A stretch of 64,000 bases of DNA, taken from assembly GCA_021648025.1 (NCBI GenBank), contig JAKITO010000006.1, forward strand, positions 1 to 64,000, read 5' to 3'. The notes beneath the pieces are model-generated. The model saw only the letters and a list, made by a program, of their open reading frames with translations, was not told the DNA's origin and did not search any database. This DNA comes from Paracoccaceae bacterium (GTDB lineage: Bacteria; Pseudomonadota; Alphaproteobacteria; Rhodobacterales; Rhodobacteraceae). A program made the position numbers and the translations under genes. Each line of letters starts with the position of its first letter. The first letter of the stretch is position 1. Below, piece by piece: positions 7,727-17,025 of the stretch.

Positions 7727-8829
7727 TGCTTGGCGGGGTCCGTATTGTCGAAGTCGAAGGTCTGGGGCCGGGCCCGTTTGCGGCAATGCTGTTGGCGGAC
7801 CTTGGTGCAGATGTGATCGTGGTTCACCGTAAAGGCGGCAAGGGACTTGGCGCGCAACCGATCATCGACCGGGGCAAACGCTCAATCGCGCTTGATCTGA
7901 AAGACGCCGAAGACATCGCCATTTTCAAACAATTGATCCGGCGGGCCGACGGGCTGATCGAAGGTTTTCGCCCCGGTGTGATGGAACGCCTTGGCATCGG
8001 CCCTGATGACTGCCATGCCCTGAATCCTGCGCTGATCTATGGGCGCATGACCGGTTGGGGCCAGACCGGCCCTCTCAGCCGCGCGGCGGGCCATGACCTC
8101 AACTATATCGCAATGTCGGGCGCGCTTTGGTATGCGTCCGAACCGGGTCAGCCGCCATTGACCCCGCCCACTTTGGTGGGCGATATCGGTGGCGGGGCGA
8201 TGTATTTGGCGGTGGGGATGCTGGCGGGCGTGATCAACGCGCGCGCCACCGGACAGGGGAGTGTGGTTGACGCGGCGATTTACGACGGATCGGCGCATAT
8301 GATGAACCTGATCCTGACCATGCGCCAAATGGGTCAGTTTGAAAATACCCGGGGTGCCAGCCTTTTGGACGGGCCACACTGGTGCCGGTCTTATCGCACT
8401 TCGGATGGTGGGTTCATGGCCGTCCAGTGCCTTGAGCCCAAGTTCTACTCAGAATTCCTGAACCTTCTGGGCCTCGCAGAGGACGCCGATTTTGCGCAGC
8501 AAAATCAACAGGCACTCTGGCCCGTCCTGACCGACCGCCTGACCGGTATCTTCATCAGCAAAACCCGTGCGGAATGGAGCGATATTTTCCTTGGAACCGA
8601 CGCCTGCGTCGCCCCTGTCCTGAGTCCGGACGAAGCACTTGCCCATCCTCAAAACCTTGCCCGCAACACCTGGTCTTCGCCCGGTGGCGTCCTTCAGGCC
8701 GCCCCGGCCCCTCGGTTCGATGGGCAAACACCGTCGCAGCCCAACCCAATCCCAACCCGCGATCAACATCGTCAGGAAATCCTGGACGGCCTCAATAAAC
8801 CCCGCGAGGAAAGCCCCTCAAGGGCTTGA
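7726..8829 (+). CDS. CaiB/BaiF family CoA transferase or alpha-methylacyl-CoA racemase
   Basis: 367-residue class III CoA-transferase/racemase fold. The N-terminal GLGPGPFAAMLLADLGADVI is the CoA-binding signature. AGHDLNYIAMSG places His123, and LVGDIGGG places Asp153; this His/Asp pair corresponds in spacing to the proton-transfer pair of alpha-methylacyl-CoA racemases. It overlaps pxpA by one base as the last gene of the coupled operon. Whether it racemises a 2-methylacyl-CoA or transfers CoA to a product of the amidohydrolase/oxoprolinase steps is open. Confidence 0.82.
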   Translation: MLGGVRIVEVEGLGPGPFAAMLLADLGADVIVVHRKGGKGLGAQPIIDRGKRSIALDLKDAEDIAIFKQLIRRADGLIEGFRPGVMERLGIGPDDCHALNPALIYGRMTGWGQTGPLSRAAGHDLNYIAMSGALWYASEPGQPPLTPPTLVGDIGGGAMYLAVGMLAGVINARATGQGSVVDAAIYDGSAHMMNLILTMRQMGQFENTRGASLLDGPHWCRSYRTSDGGFMAVQCLEPKFYSEFLNLLGLAEDADFAQQNQQALWPVLTDRLTGIFISKTRAEWSDIFLGTDACVAPVLSPDEALAHPQNLARNTWSSPGGVLQAAPAPRFDGQTPSQPNPIPTRDQHRQEILDGLNKPREESPSRA

Positions 8830-8831
8830 GG
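8816..8831. terminator. Small hairpin at a convergent gene end
   Basis: CCTCAA-gggc-TTGAGG forms a 6-bp stem with a 4-base loop covering the stop codon of the CoA transferase (+) and lying 9 bp from the end of pcaG (-). There is no T-run on either side, so it is a weak terminator candidate at best. Confidence 0.3.
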
Positions 8832-8839
8832 AGCGGCCC

Positions 8840-9460
8840 TCAGATATCAAAAAACACCGTCTCATCCGGCCCTTGCAGGTAGATATCAAACCGGTACACC
8901 ACCTTGCCATCCTCCTCGGACCGCTTTGCAATCAATGTCTCTCGGCGGCGTTCCCACTCAATCCCCGTGATCACCGGATCGCTTGCATTGGCCGCATCCT
9001 CATCGTCAAAATAAACCCTGGTACTCAGCCCCACATTGATGCCGCGTGCCACCAGCCACAGGTTGATATGCGGTGCCATCATCTGGCCATTGCGCCCCAT
9101 TACCATTCCCGGTTTGACCGTATCAAACCCCCATTCACCCGTGTCAAAATCAGTAATCACCCGGCCCCAACCACGAAACCCTTCTTCGACGTCACCCTCA
9201 CTCTCTGGATGGGCGTAAACCCCGGCGCAATTGGCCTGCCATGCCTCAAGCAGTACGTCCTTGACCGGGCTGCCAACGCCGTCAATCACCAACCCTTCAA
9301 CCCGAATGCGTTCACCGGACGCATGCGGACCGGCGATATCCCAACCCAGTTCGCGGTTATAGATTTCGAACCCCGCCGCCCCCGGAGCCAACCCGATATG
9401 CACAAATGGCCCTGCGGTTTGTGACGGCGTTTCGCGCAGGTATTTCAAAGATTGTACCAT
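8840..9460 (-). CDS. pcaG: Protocatechuate 3,4-dioxygenase alpha subunit
   Basis: 206 residues, typical alpha-subunit length. Beta-sandwich intradiol dioxygenase fold: TPSQTAGPFVHIGL at the N terminus, RIRVEGLVIDGVGSPVKDVLLEAWQAN in the middle and APHINLWLVARGINVGLSTRVYFDDE towards the end. The alpha subunit lacks the complete Fe ligand set, as expected. With PcaH it cleaves protocatechuate to beta-carboxy-cis,cis-muconate. Its ATG overlaps the pcaH stop by one base, with the RBS inside the last pcaH codons. It is the last gene of the pobA-pcaC-pcaH-pcaG run. Confidence 0.95.
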   Translation of the reverse strand: MVQSLKYLRETPSQTAGPFVHIGLAPGAAGFEIYNRELGWDIAGPHASGERIRVEGLVIDGVGSPVKDVLLEAWQANCAGVYAHPESEGDVEEGFRGWGRVITDFDTGEWGFDTVKPGMVMGRNGQMMAPHINLWLVARGINVGLSTRVYFDDEDAANASDPVITGIEWERRRETLIAKRSEEDGKVVYRFDIYLQGPDETVFFDI

Positions 9461-10188
9461 CAGTTGCCCTCCAGCCGATTCTCAAACAAGGTCGATCGCC
9501 TGCCGCGCAAAATGATGTCGAATTTATAGGCGATACTGTCGAGCGGAATAGTCGCGTTCATATCCAGCGGTGCGATCAACTGATCAATTGCCGACTTGTC
9601 AGGGATTGCATTGACGATCGGGCACAGGGGGATCAGCGGGTCACCCTCAAAGTACATCTGGGTGATCAGGCGCTGGGCAAAACCGCAGCCGAACACCGAA
9701 AAATGGATGTGTGCGGGCCGCCAAGAGTTGATCCAGTTGCGCCAGGGGTATGCGCCAGGTTTCACGGTTCGGAAAAAGTAATAGCCGTCCTGGTCCGTCA
9801 AAGTCCGCCCACAACCGCCGAAATTCGGATCTATCGGTGCCAGATAGGTGTCTTTCTTGTGCCGATACCGCCCGCCCGCATTGGCCTGCCATATCTCCAC
9901 CAACGTGTTCGCAACGGGGCGTGCATTTTCGTCCAGAACTCGACCGTGAACAATGATCCGCTCGCCGATGGGCGATTGATCTTTGGCGGCAAAGTTCATC
10001 AAAAGATCATGGTCAAGTGCCGCAATATCACCGTGCCCAAACACCGGGCCGGTGATTTCACTGGACGTATTTTCCAATGATATCAGCGCCTTTTGCGGTG
10101 ATCGTGCCACCGAAGTCTTGTAGTTCCGCGAAAGGGCAGGCGGGTGCCAGTTGCGGTCACGTTGATAAAATTCACCTTGTTCCGGCAT
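9460..10188 (-). CDS. pcaH: Protocatechuate 3,4-dioxygenase beta subunit
   Basis: 242 residues. The four non-haem Fe(III) ligands are visible: Tyr108 (in GGRYRHK), Tyr147 (in GAYPWRN), and His160 and His162 (in [12 protein letters not shown]). Their spacing is that of characterised PcaH. This is the catalytic subunit for intradiol ring cleavage of protocatechuate. A GAGG lies 5 nt upstream of the ATG. The 62 bp between pcaC and pcaH hold a CCCCGGA/TCCGGGG palindrome. Confidence 0.96.
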   Translation of the reverse strand: MPEQGEFYQRDRNWHPPALSRNYKTSVARSPQKALISLENTSSEITGPVFGHGDIAALDHDLLMNFAAKDQSPIGERIIVHGRVLDENARPVANTLVEIWQANAGGRYRHKKDTYLAPIDPNFGGCGRTLTDQDGYYFFRTVKPGAYPWRNWINSWRPAHIHFSVFGCGFAQRLITQMYFEGDPLIPLCPIVNAIPDKSAIDQLIAPLDMNATIPLDSIAYKFDIILRGRRSTLFENRLEGN

Positions 10189-10214
10189 TGGGGCCTCGTG
10201 CTGTTGAAACGTCG

Positions 10215-10233
10215 CCCCGGATCAGGTCCGGGG
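10215..10233. repeat. REP-like palindrome CCCCGGA-tcagg-TCCGGGG
   Basis: A perfect 7-bp inverted repeat with a 5-base spacer lies between pcaC and pcaH. A related sequence with the same GGTCAGGTCCGGGG core occurs at 18331-18354. Palindromes of this type are often dispersed in alphaproteobacterial intergenic DNA. Within the pca operon it could cause mRNA processing or partial termination. Confidence 0.5.
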
Positions 10234-10250
10234 TTGTGATGGCTAGGGGT

Positions 10251-10631
10251 TCAGACATCTTTTTCCATCTCGGCATAGGTTGTACGCGCCAGTTTCAGCG
10301 CGTGATTGGCGCGGGGCACCCCGGCATAGATCGCCACATGCTGGAACACTTCCATAACGTCCTGTTTGCTGGCGCCGGTGCGGGCAGTGGCGCGGATGTG
10401 CATGGGGATTTCGTCGAAATTGCCCAAGGCCGCCAACAAGGCAAGGGTCAACATCGAACGCTCGCGTGCCGGGATCGCGTCGCTGGCCCAGACATTGCCC
10501 CAGGCGGTTTCGGTGATCAGGGTCTGGAATGGTTCGTCAAATGCGGTCTTGCCCACCTCGGCCCGGTCCACATGGGCGTCGCCCAGCACCTGGCGGCGAA
10601 CCTTCATGCCTGTCTTGTAACGATCTGTCAT
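10251..10631 (-). CDS. pcaC: 4-carboxymuconolactone decarboxylase
   Basis: 126 residues with the ATG at 10631, giving the standard N terminus MTDRYKTGMKVRRQVLGDAH; an upstream in-frame ATG at 10667 would overlap pobA and add 12 atypical residues. AhpD-like all-alpha fold with the conserved VLGDAHVDRA start and HIRATARTGASKQDVMEVFQHVAIYAG core. It decarboxylates gamma-carboxymuconolactone to the beta-ketoadipate enol-lactone. It lies 16 bp downstream of pobA. The partner steps pcaB and pcaD are not in the window. Confidence 0.93.
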   Translation of the reverse strand: MTDRYKTGMKVRRQVLGDAHVDRAEVGKTAFDEPFQTLITETAWGNVWASDAIPARERSMLTLALLAALGNFDEIPMHIRATARTGASKQDVMEVFQHVAIYAGVPRANHALKLARTTYAEMEKDV

Positions 10632-10647
10632 CCAAGATCCCAATCCA

Positions 10648-11904
<1,257 letters not shown>

Positions 11905-11980
11905 GACCGGCGAACGTGTTTGTTGAGCATGTCGCGCTTTATTGAATTCAGATGGCAGGACCCGGGTTTTCAGGCCGACC

Positions 11981-14860
11981 TTAAAGAAGATCGGTGAACG
12001 ACACGGTTTGGTCGGCGAACACCAGCTGGTCGATATCAATCAACTTGTCCCGGCCCTCATAATTGCCATCGCTCCCGCCATCGGCACTGTCGGTGACAAT
12101 CAGCTCGATCACGTTTTCACCACGCGTGCTGTTGTAATAGGTGTGGGTTTCAAAGGTAAAGTCATCCAGATTGCCGTCAAAGAACGCCTTGTCATTTTTT
12201 GCTTTGCCTTTGTCGTTCCATTCGTTGCCCGAGATATAGTCATCACCAAGCCCGCCGTAAAACTTGTCACCGCCGGCACCGCCGTAAAGAACGTCGTTAC
12301 CGTTGCCGCCTTTTAATACGTCAAAGCCATTGCCGCCATATAGCCGGTCGTCCTGGCCCCCGCCCAGCAGTTTGTCATTGCCATCGCCGCCTTGCAGATT
12401 ATCCGCGCCAAGGCCGCCGATCAACAGGTCGTTGTTGTCATGGCCGTTCAGATCATCATCGCCCAGGCGGCCAATGATGATGTCGGATCCGTCCAGCCCG
12501 TCAATCCGGTTGCCGCCCCGTCCACCAAACAGAAAGTCATCGGTTCTGACCGTGAAATCCCGAAACTGGATAAATTCAACATCCTCGTCAAGGATGATGT
12601 TCTGCTGGCCTTTTGAGATTTCAAGCACGCCCTGACTGTTCCAGGAAAAGGAGTATCCAGACGCAGAGCCGTTCAAATAGGTATAATCATCCCGGGTATC
12701 CGAGCCAAAGATGTCTTTGCTGTCCAGCTGCGTGTCAAACACCATAAAGTTCGAAATCGTGCCGTCGAAATGGCTATTGATTTTGTTCACTTCGCCCGGT
12801 TCGTTGTTCCAGCCAGCAGCGCCAACGATCAAGGCCTCTTTGTTGACGCCCCAATTGACCTTGATATCCTTGTCATATGCGACCCGCGCGCCATTCAGAA
12901 AAAGCTCGGCACCTTGTGGGCCGAACGACAGGGCAAAATCATAAGACCCGCCCGCGGATATGGCATGCTTGACCTCAAGGTAATGCGATTGTTCACCATC
13001 CTGAATGCGCACCACCAGGTGGCCCAAGGGGTGGACATAGGCCGTCATATGCCCGCCTTCGCCATACCCGGATGCGTCTTTGGAAAACAGCGCCTGATAG
13101 CCGTCCAAACTGGTCGGGCTAAAGGAAAAGGCAATGGTTCCCTTGGTCAGGTCAACCTGCTTTGAGTGATCGAACACCAAAGCGATGCGGTCATCAGATG
13201 AAAATTCAGTGCTTCCGACAGTGGCCAGCACAGGATCGCCGGTGCCCTTGGCCAGGCCAAGATCCTCGGCCGTGGGCCGGCTGAGTGGGGGTTTGATAGT
13301 GCCGGTATCAGCAGAGATGTCAGTCGGCGCCAGCGCCTCTTTCAGGTTGTCGATTGAGTTGATGATTCCATAGGTTGGCGCGGCTGTATGTTCGATATCC
13401 GCCAAGGTGATCAGATCCCCATAGACGGTGACCGTCCCCAGCCGGTCATCATCATGCGCGCCCCCGCCATTGCCCTGATCGGAATACAACGAGATGATCG
13501 AGTGATCAATCACCCCGTCGCCATCGGCGTCACCGTACCTGATCGAACTGATTTGCGTGGTGTGACCCTCAAGTACAATCCGGTCGCCTTCGCCGCGCGA
13601 ATAATCGGTGATCACGTCATGGCCCAGATAGTCGACCCAATGGTCGTGCAGATATTGGTTCTCGCCCGCCACGCCGGCCCAGTTGATGGTGCCGTCGTCG
13701 CGGGTGTGCTTGGTGATAATGCGTTCCTTGGCATTGATAAGCGTTTGGAAGTAAAAGATATCCGCGCCGCTGCCACCCGTCAGGACATCATCCCCCGGAA
13801 TCGGCTGGTTGGGATAAACCTGCCCATCGGTCAGCTCGTTCACCGCATCGGTTTCGTCGCGGCCCGGCTGGTAGAAAATCTCAGGTTCGCGGGCATCGGC
13901 CTGACTGATCAGCAGGTCATTGCCGGCCCCGCCCCACAGGCGGTCTTCGCCGTGGCCGCCATCCAGGATGTCGTCGCCCAAACCGCCCCAAAGCCTGTCG
14001 TTGCCATAGCCGCCCTGCAACACATCATTGCCGTTAAGACCTTTGACCATGTCGTTGCCGCGCCCGGCATTGATACCATCATCCTCGGCGGTGCCGGTGA
14101 CAGTTGTGCCTGCCTGGCCTTTGATGATCATGTTCAGATCGCGTGACATTGTGCCATCTTGGTTGACGCCGAAATCGGCCAGAAGATCCAGCAGGGTATC
14201 CGAAGCCACGTCCAGTTGTTCAAACAATGGCACCAGATTGGCCATGTTGGCGTCGAACCGCGCGTCGCCGCCCAAGCCGGGTTCAATCGCGTTGGCCAGG
14301 GTGATCATGTTGTTGCCGCCCAGTTGCTGGTCATACATCTGAACATCGCTTACATGTCCCAGTAACAACGAATGCGCATCGTCTTCGTCCTTGTTCCAGG
14401 CATGGGTGCCACCAATCACCAGATCATTCTTGTTGGCTTCCAGGCCTTGGGTTATGCCCGGCTCAGAGGCGACCAACACGCCGTTCAGCCAGATATTCAA
14501 CCCGGCCTCGCCAAAGGAAAAGGCAAACTGATAGGTGGTGTGCGAAGACAGGATGACGTCCGGCACGGTGATGGATTCGGCGCCCTGATCGGTCTCGATC
14601 GACATGACAATCTGCCCGTCCTTGATCCAGACGGTAAAATCCCCGGCGGTGGTGCCCTCCTGATCTTTTGAGATCAGCGCATAGTTCCCTGCCAACCGGT
14701 CAATCGAAAAGCCAAGCGATATGGTGCCTGCCTCCAACGCCATCGCGCTTTTGTGATTGAGATCTTTGTAGTCGCCATAACTACCGGTATAGGTGTGTGA
14801 ACGGACGGATGAGTATACAGAATCTATGTTCAGCGGTTGCGAATTTCCGGCATCAGGCAT
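11981..14860 (-). CDS. Large secreted LamG-RTX-LamG-RTX calcium-binding protein
   Basis: 959 residues with no N-terminal signal peptide, as expected for a type I secretion substrate. Domain order: concanavalin-like/LamG (about 30-195); RTX block GGxGxD nonapeptides (about 256-316); a region with an EF-hand-like DADGDGVID (444-452); second LamG (about 550-715); second RTX block (about 775-880); and an acidic C-terminal region (880-959) that may carry the secretion signal. RTX repeats fold on Ca2+ outside the cell; LamG domains usually bind glycans or other surfaces. No catalytic domain was recognised, so an adhesin or matrix protein is likelier than an enzyme. The ATG is preceded by AGAGGA. 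No type I exporter genes are nearby. Confidence 0.85.
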   Translation of the reverse strand: MPDAGNSQPLNIDSVYSSVRSHTYTGSYGDYKDLNHKSAMALEAGTISLGFSIDRLAGNYALISKDQEGTTAGDFTVWIKDGQIVMSIETDQGAESITVPDVILSSHTTYQFAFSFGEAGLNIWLNGVLVASEPGITQGLEANKNDLVIGGTHAWNKDEDDAHSLLLGHVSDVQMYDQQLGGNNMITLANAIEPGLGGDARFDANMANLVPLFEQLDVASDTLLDLLADFGVNQDGTMSRDLNMIIKGQAGTTVTGTAEDDGINAGRGNDMVKGLNGNDVLQGGYGNDRLWGGLGDDILDGGHGEDRLWGGAGNDLLISQADAREPEIFYQPGRDETDAVNELTDGQVYPNQPIPGDDVLTGGSGADIFYFQTLINAKERIITKHTRDDGTINWAGVAGENQYLHDHWVDYLGHDVITDYSRGEGDRIVLEGHTTQISSIRYGDADGDGVIDHSIISLYSDQGNGGGAHDDDRLGTVTVYGDLITLADIEHTAAPTYGIINSIDNLKEALAPTDISADTGTIKPPLSRPTAEDLGLAKGTGDPVLATVGSTEFSSDDRIALVFDHSKQVDLTKGTIAFSFSPTSLDGYQALFSKDASGYGEGGHMTAYVHPLGHLVVRIQDGEQSHYLEVKHAISAGGSYDFALSFGPQGAELFLNGARVAYDKDIKVNWGVNKEALIVGAAGWNNEPGEVNKINSHFDGTISNFMVFDTQLDSKDIFGSDTRDDYTYLNGSASGYSFSWNSQGVLEISKGQQNIILDEDVEFIQFRDFTVRTDDFLFGGRGGNRIDGLDGSDIIIGRLGDDDLNGHDNNDLLIGGLGADNLQGGDGNDKLLGGGQDDRLYGGNGFDVLKGGNGNDVLYGGAGGDKFYGGLGDDYISGNEWNDKGKAKNDKAFFDGNLDDFTFETHTYYNSTRGENVIELIVTDSADGGSDGNYEGRDKLIDIDQLVFADQTVSFTDLL

Positions 14861-14874
14861 CGATTTTCCTCTTT

Positions 14875-14908
14875 GATTGGCAGTCGTCAGGGATTGGCAG
14901 TCGTCAGG
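14875..14908. repeat. 17-bp perfect tandem duplication upstream of the RTX gene
   Basis: GATTGGCAGTCGTCAGG occurs twice back to back (14875-14891 and 14892-14908), starting 15 bp in front of the RTX start codon. It lies within the 5' leader or promoter of that gene. Confidence 0.95.
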
Positions 14909-15321
14909 ATTTGAAGACTAAGGAACGATTAAGGGAGAATTGTGGCACTGCAAACGAATGGGACCAGATTAAGCCCGGGTCGGCGGTTAGTTGCGTAAAG
15001 TCGATTATAGCATTGAAAAAAAACGAAAAAACTTGCATTCGGCAATCAAGACTTGGACCGTCCGGTGGCGAAAATTCGCCGGAATTGTGGTTTTAAGGTG
15101 GCCTATTTCCGCTGACCAGGCCAACTTGGGTGGTTCCGTTTGCCCCTGGCAGGCCCCGGGTTTTGATGGCCCGGGAAAATACCCGGTAAGGTTTAGGCCA
15201 GACCGGACCTGTTTGAAAATCTTCGCTTGATACCGTGTGATGGGCCGGCAATCTCCGACCAGCAACTTGCGACCCGGCCAAAGAAATGTCGCGTCAATGT
15301 CATTGGTCGCGGGTGATAAAT

Positions 15322-15350
15322 AAAACAGCCCGTTTACCCGACGGGCCATT
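15322..15350 (-). terminator. Minus-strand Rho-independent terminator-like hairpin
   Basis: Read on the minus strand, GCCCGT-cgggtaa-ACGGGC is followed by TGTTTTATTT. Polarity and U-rich tail fit termination of leftward transcription, yet the nearest gene to the right (15394-16842) is on the plus strand. It may end an antisense or small RNA. Confidence 0.4.
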
Positions 15351-15393
15351 TACTGGTTTCATCTACTTGCCGCAGTTCGTATCATTTCCGTTA

Positions 15394-16842
15394 ATGATCC
15401 AGCAAACCGAACCATTGCGTGGCCGACAGATTGGCCGACAGATTGCCTTTGTGGCACTGATGTTGACCCTGATTCCAGGCGCCGCCCTTGCCCATGCATC
15501 CGAACAGGGGTTTGTGCTGCTGTTGCCCACTGGCGTTTATATTCTGGCCGGAACAACAGCTGTGGCATTGACGATATTTCTGGTGGCGGTTGTGCCCGGG
15601 GGTGCCTTGAAGGCTGCCTTCAGGCCCCGAAACCTGATGCGCGCGCGCGCCCACGTCTGGGCGCGTCATGCCGCCAGTTGCTTGTCCTTGGCGTTGTTGT
15701 CTTGGTTGATCTGGGTTGGCTGGACCGGTCCGGGCGATCCTTTGTCCAACCCGCTGCCGTTGTTTGTCTGGACATTGTGGTGGGTCGGCTTCGTCACGTT
15801 GCAGGGCCTGTTCGCCAACTTTTGGGCGTGGGTCAACCCGTGGACCGGGCCGGTCGCCGTGACTCGGGCTTTGTTGAACTTGCGCCCATTTTTGCGCTTG
15901 CCCGCGTCACTGGGGTCCACCCCGGCGCTGGTCACGTTTCTGGCGCTGGTTTCCATCCTTCTGGCCGACCCGGCCCCGGCTGACCCGCATCGGTTGGCGG
16001 GGTATGTGTTTGCCTATTGGCTGTTTACATATTTGGCGATGTTGGCGTTTGGGCCGCGCTGGCGGTATCGCGGCGACGGGATTGCCGTCTTGATGCGTGT
16101 CTATTCGCAGATGAACCTGTTCGGGCGCGCAGGGCCTGCTGGGCGCCACGTGGTCTTGGGCCTGCCCGGTTGGCAGGTTTCGCGGCGCGCAGCACCACCA
16201 TTCGGTGTGGCGGTTTTTATCCTGGTGTTGCTGGGAAGCGGCAGCTTTGACGGGCTGAATGAGACCTTCTGGTGGCTGGATATTCTGGGGCTTAACCCGC
16301 TGGAGTTTCCGGGGCGGTCGGCGGTGATCGGGCAAACACTAATAGGGCTTTTCGTTGCCAACCTGGCGTTGATCGCGGTGTTTGTCCTGTCCATTCGGCT
16401 GGGGCTGATGTTGGTACAGGAACGGGGGCAAGAGCGGATCGCACTGATGCCGGTCTTTTGCCTGTTTGCTCCGTCGATCCTGCCGATTGCGCTTGGTTAT
16501 CACATTGCCCATTATCTGCCCGGGTTTCTGGTCAATGCGCAATACGCCCTGGCCGCTGCAAGTGACCCGATGGGAACCGGCGCGGACCTGTTGGGGTTGG
16601 GACAGTTTTATGTCACCACCGGGTTTTTCAATTCGCAAAACTCGGTCCGGGTGATCTGGCTTTCTCAGGCCGGCGCCGTTGTCGGCGGGCATATTCTGGC
16701 GGTAATGCTCGCGCATACCCTGGCGGTGCGCCAATTCAGAGAGGGGCGCAAGGCGGTGCTGGTGGGGGTGCCATTGGCGCTGTTCATGGTGCTGTATACC
16801 CTGTTCGGCCTGTGGCTCCTGGCATCTCCGCGCGGAGTCTGA
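15394..16842 (+). CDS. Polytopic membrane protein of the family annotated as fenitrothion-hydrolase-like
   Basis: 482 residues from the ATG at 15394; the longer frame starting at 15286 would place the signal segment internally. The N-terminal hydrophobic segment ends in GAALAHA, and about ten further membrane spans follow. The C-terminal part with GYHIAHYLP and GQFYVTTGFF resembles membrane proteins that databases name fenitrothion hydrolase, a label of uncertain biochemical meaning. Function is unknown. It stands directly before the ABC importer and the dehalogenase. Its stop codon lies inside an 11-bp tandem-repeat array. The ribosome-binding site is weak. Confidence 0.6.
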   Translation: MIQQTEPLRGRQIGRQIAFVALMLTLIPGAALAHASEQGFVLLLPTGVYILAGTTAVALTIFLVAVVPGGALKAAFRPRNLMRARAHVWARHAASCLSLALLSWLIWVGWTGPGDPLSNPLPLFVWTLWWVGFVTLQGLFANFWAWVNPWTGPVAVTRALLNLRPFLRLPASLGSTPALVTFLALVSILLADPAPADPHRLAGYVFAYWLFTYLAMLAFGPRWRYRGDGIAVLMRVYSQMNLFGRAGPAGRHVVLGLPGWQVSRRAAPPFGVAVFILVLLGSGSFDGLNETFWWLDILGLNPLEFPGRSAVIGQTLIGLFVANLALIAVFVLSIRLGLMLVQERGQERIALMPVFCLFAPSILPIALGYHIAHYLPGFLVNAQYALAAASDPMGTGADLLGLGQFYVTTGFFNSQNSVRVIWLSQAGAVVGGHILAVMLAHTLAVRQFREGRKAVLVGVPLALFMVLYTLFGLWLLASPRGV

Positions 16843-16920
16843 GCGGAGTCTGAGCGGAGTTTGGGCAGAGTTTGGGCAGAGTTTGAGCAGAGTTTGAGTC
16901 TGAGTTGAGTCTGAGTTGAG
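16834..16920 (+). repeat. 11-bp degenerate tandem repeat, eight copies
   Basis: Units read GGAGTCTGAGC (16834, 16845), GGAGTTTGGGC (16856), AGAGTTTGGGC (16867), AGAGTTTGAGC (16878), AGAGTTTGAG (16889), TCTGAGTTGAG (16899, 16910). The array begins in the last codons of the membrane-protein gene, includes its stop codon, and ends about 105 bp before the binding-protein start. Confidence 0.9.
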
Positions 16921-17025
16921 TTTGATCGCGCTCAAAACACTGGACAAATGCGTTTATCGCTTGCACACTAACAAGTAATGAGGCCGCGAACTGGCCCGGA
17001 TGGCAACCAGCATGGGAGAAAAGCA

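Larger units (their letters stand above)
14861..15393. other. 533-bp intergenic region with repeats and no convincing gene
   Basis: It separates the divergent RTX gene and membrane-protein gene. It contains a perfect 17-bp tandem duplication, a cluster of CCCGGG blocks (15155-15160, 15170-15175, and CCCGG at 15182-15186) able to form alternative hairpins, and a minus-strand terminator-like hairpin. A 114-codon minus-strand ORF across it has no recognisable domain and was not accepted. Confidence 0.6.

Noticed and set aside
9406-10080. Plus-strand ORF of 224 codons over pcaH
   Set aside because: Antisense shadow of the well-supported pcaH and pcaG genes.
13388-14146. Plus-strand ORF of 252 codons
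   Set aside because: Antisense shadow produced by the repetitive RTX coding sequence.
15005-15349. Minus-strand ORF of 114 codons upstream of the membrane-protein gene
   Set aside because: No recognisable domain, no RBS, basic low-complexity composition, and it overlaps hairpins; treated as non-coding.
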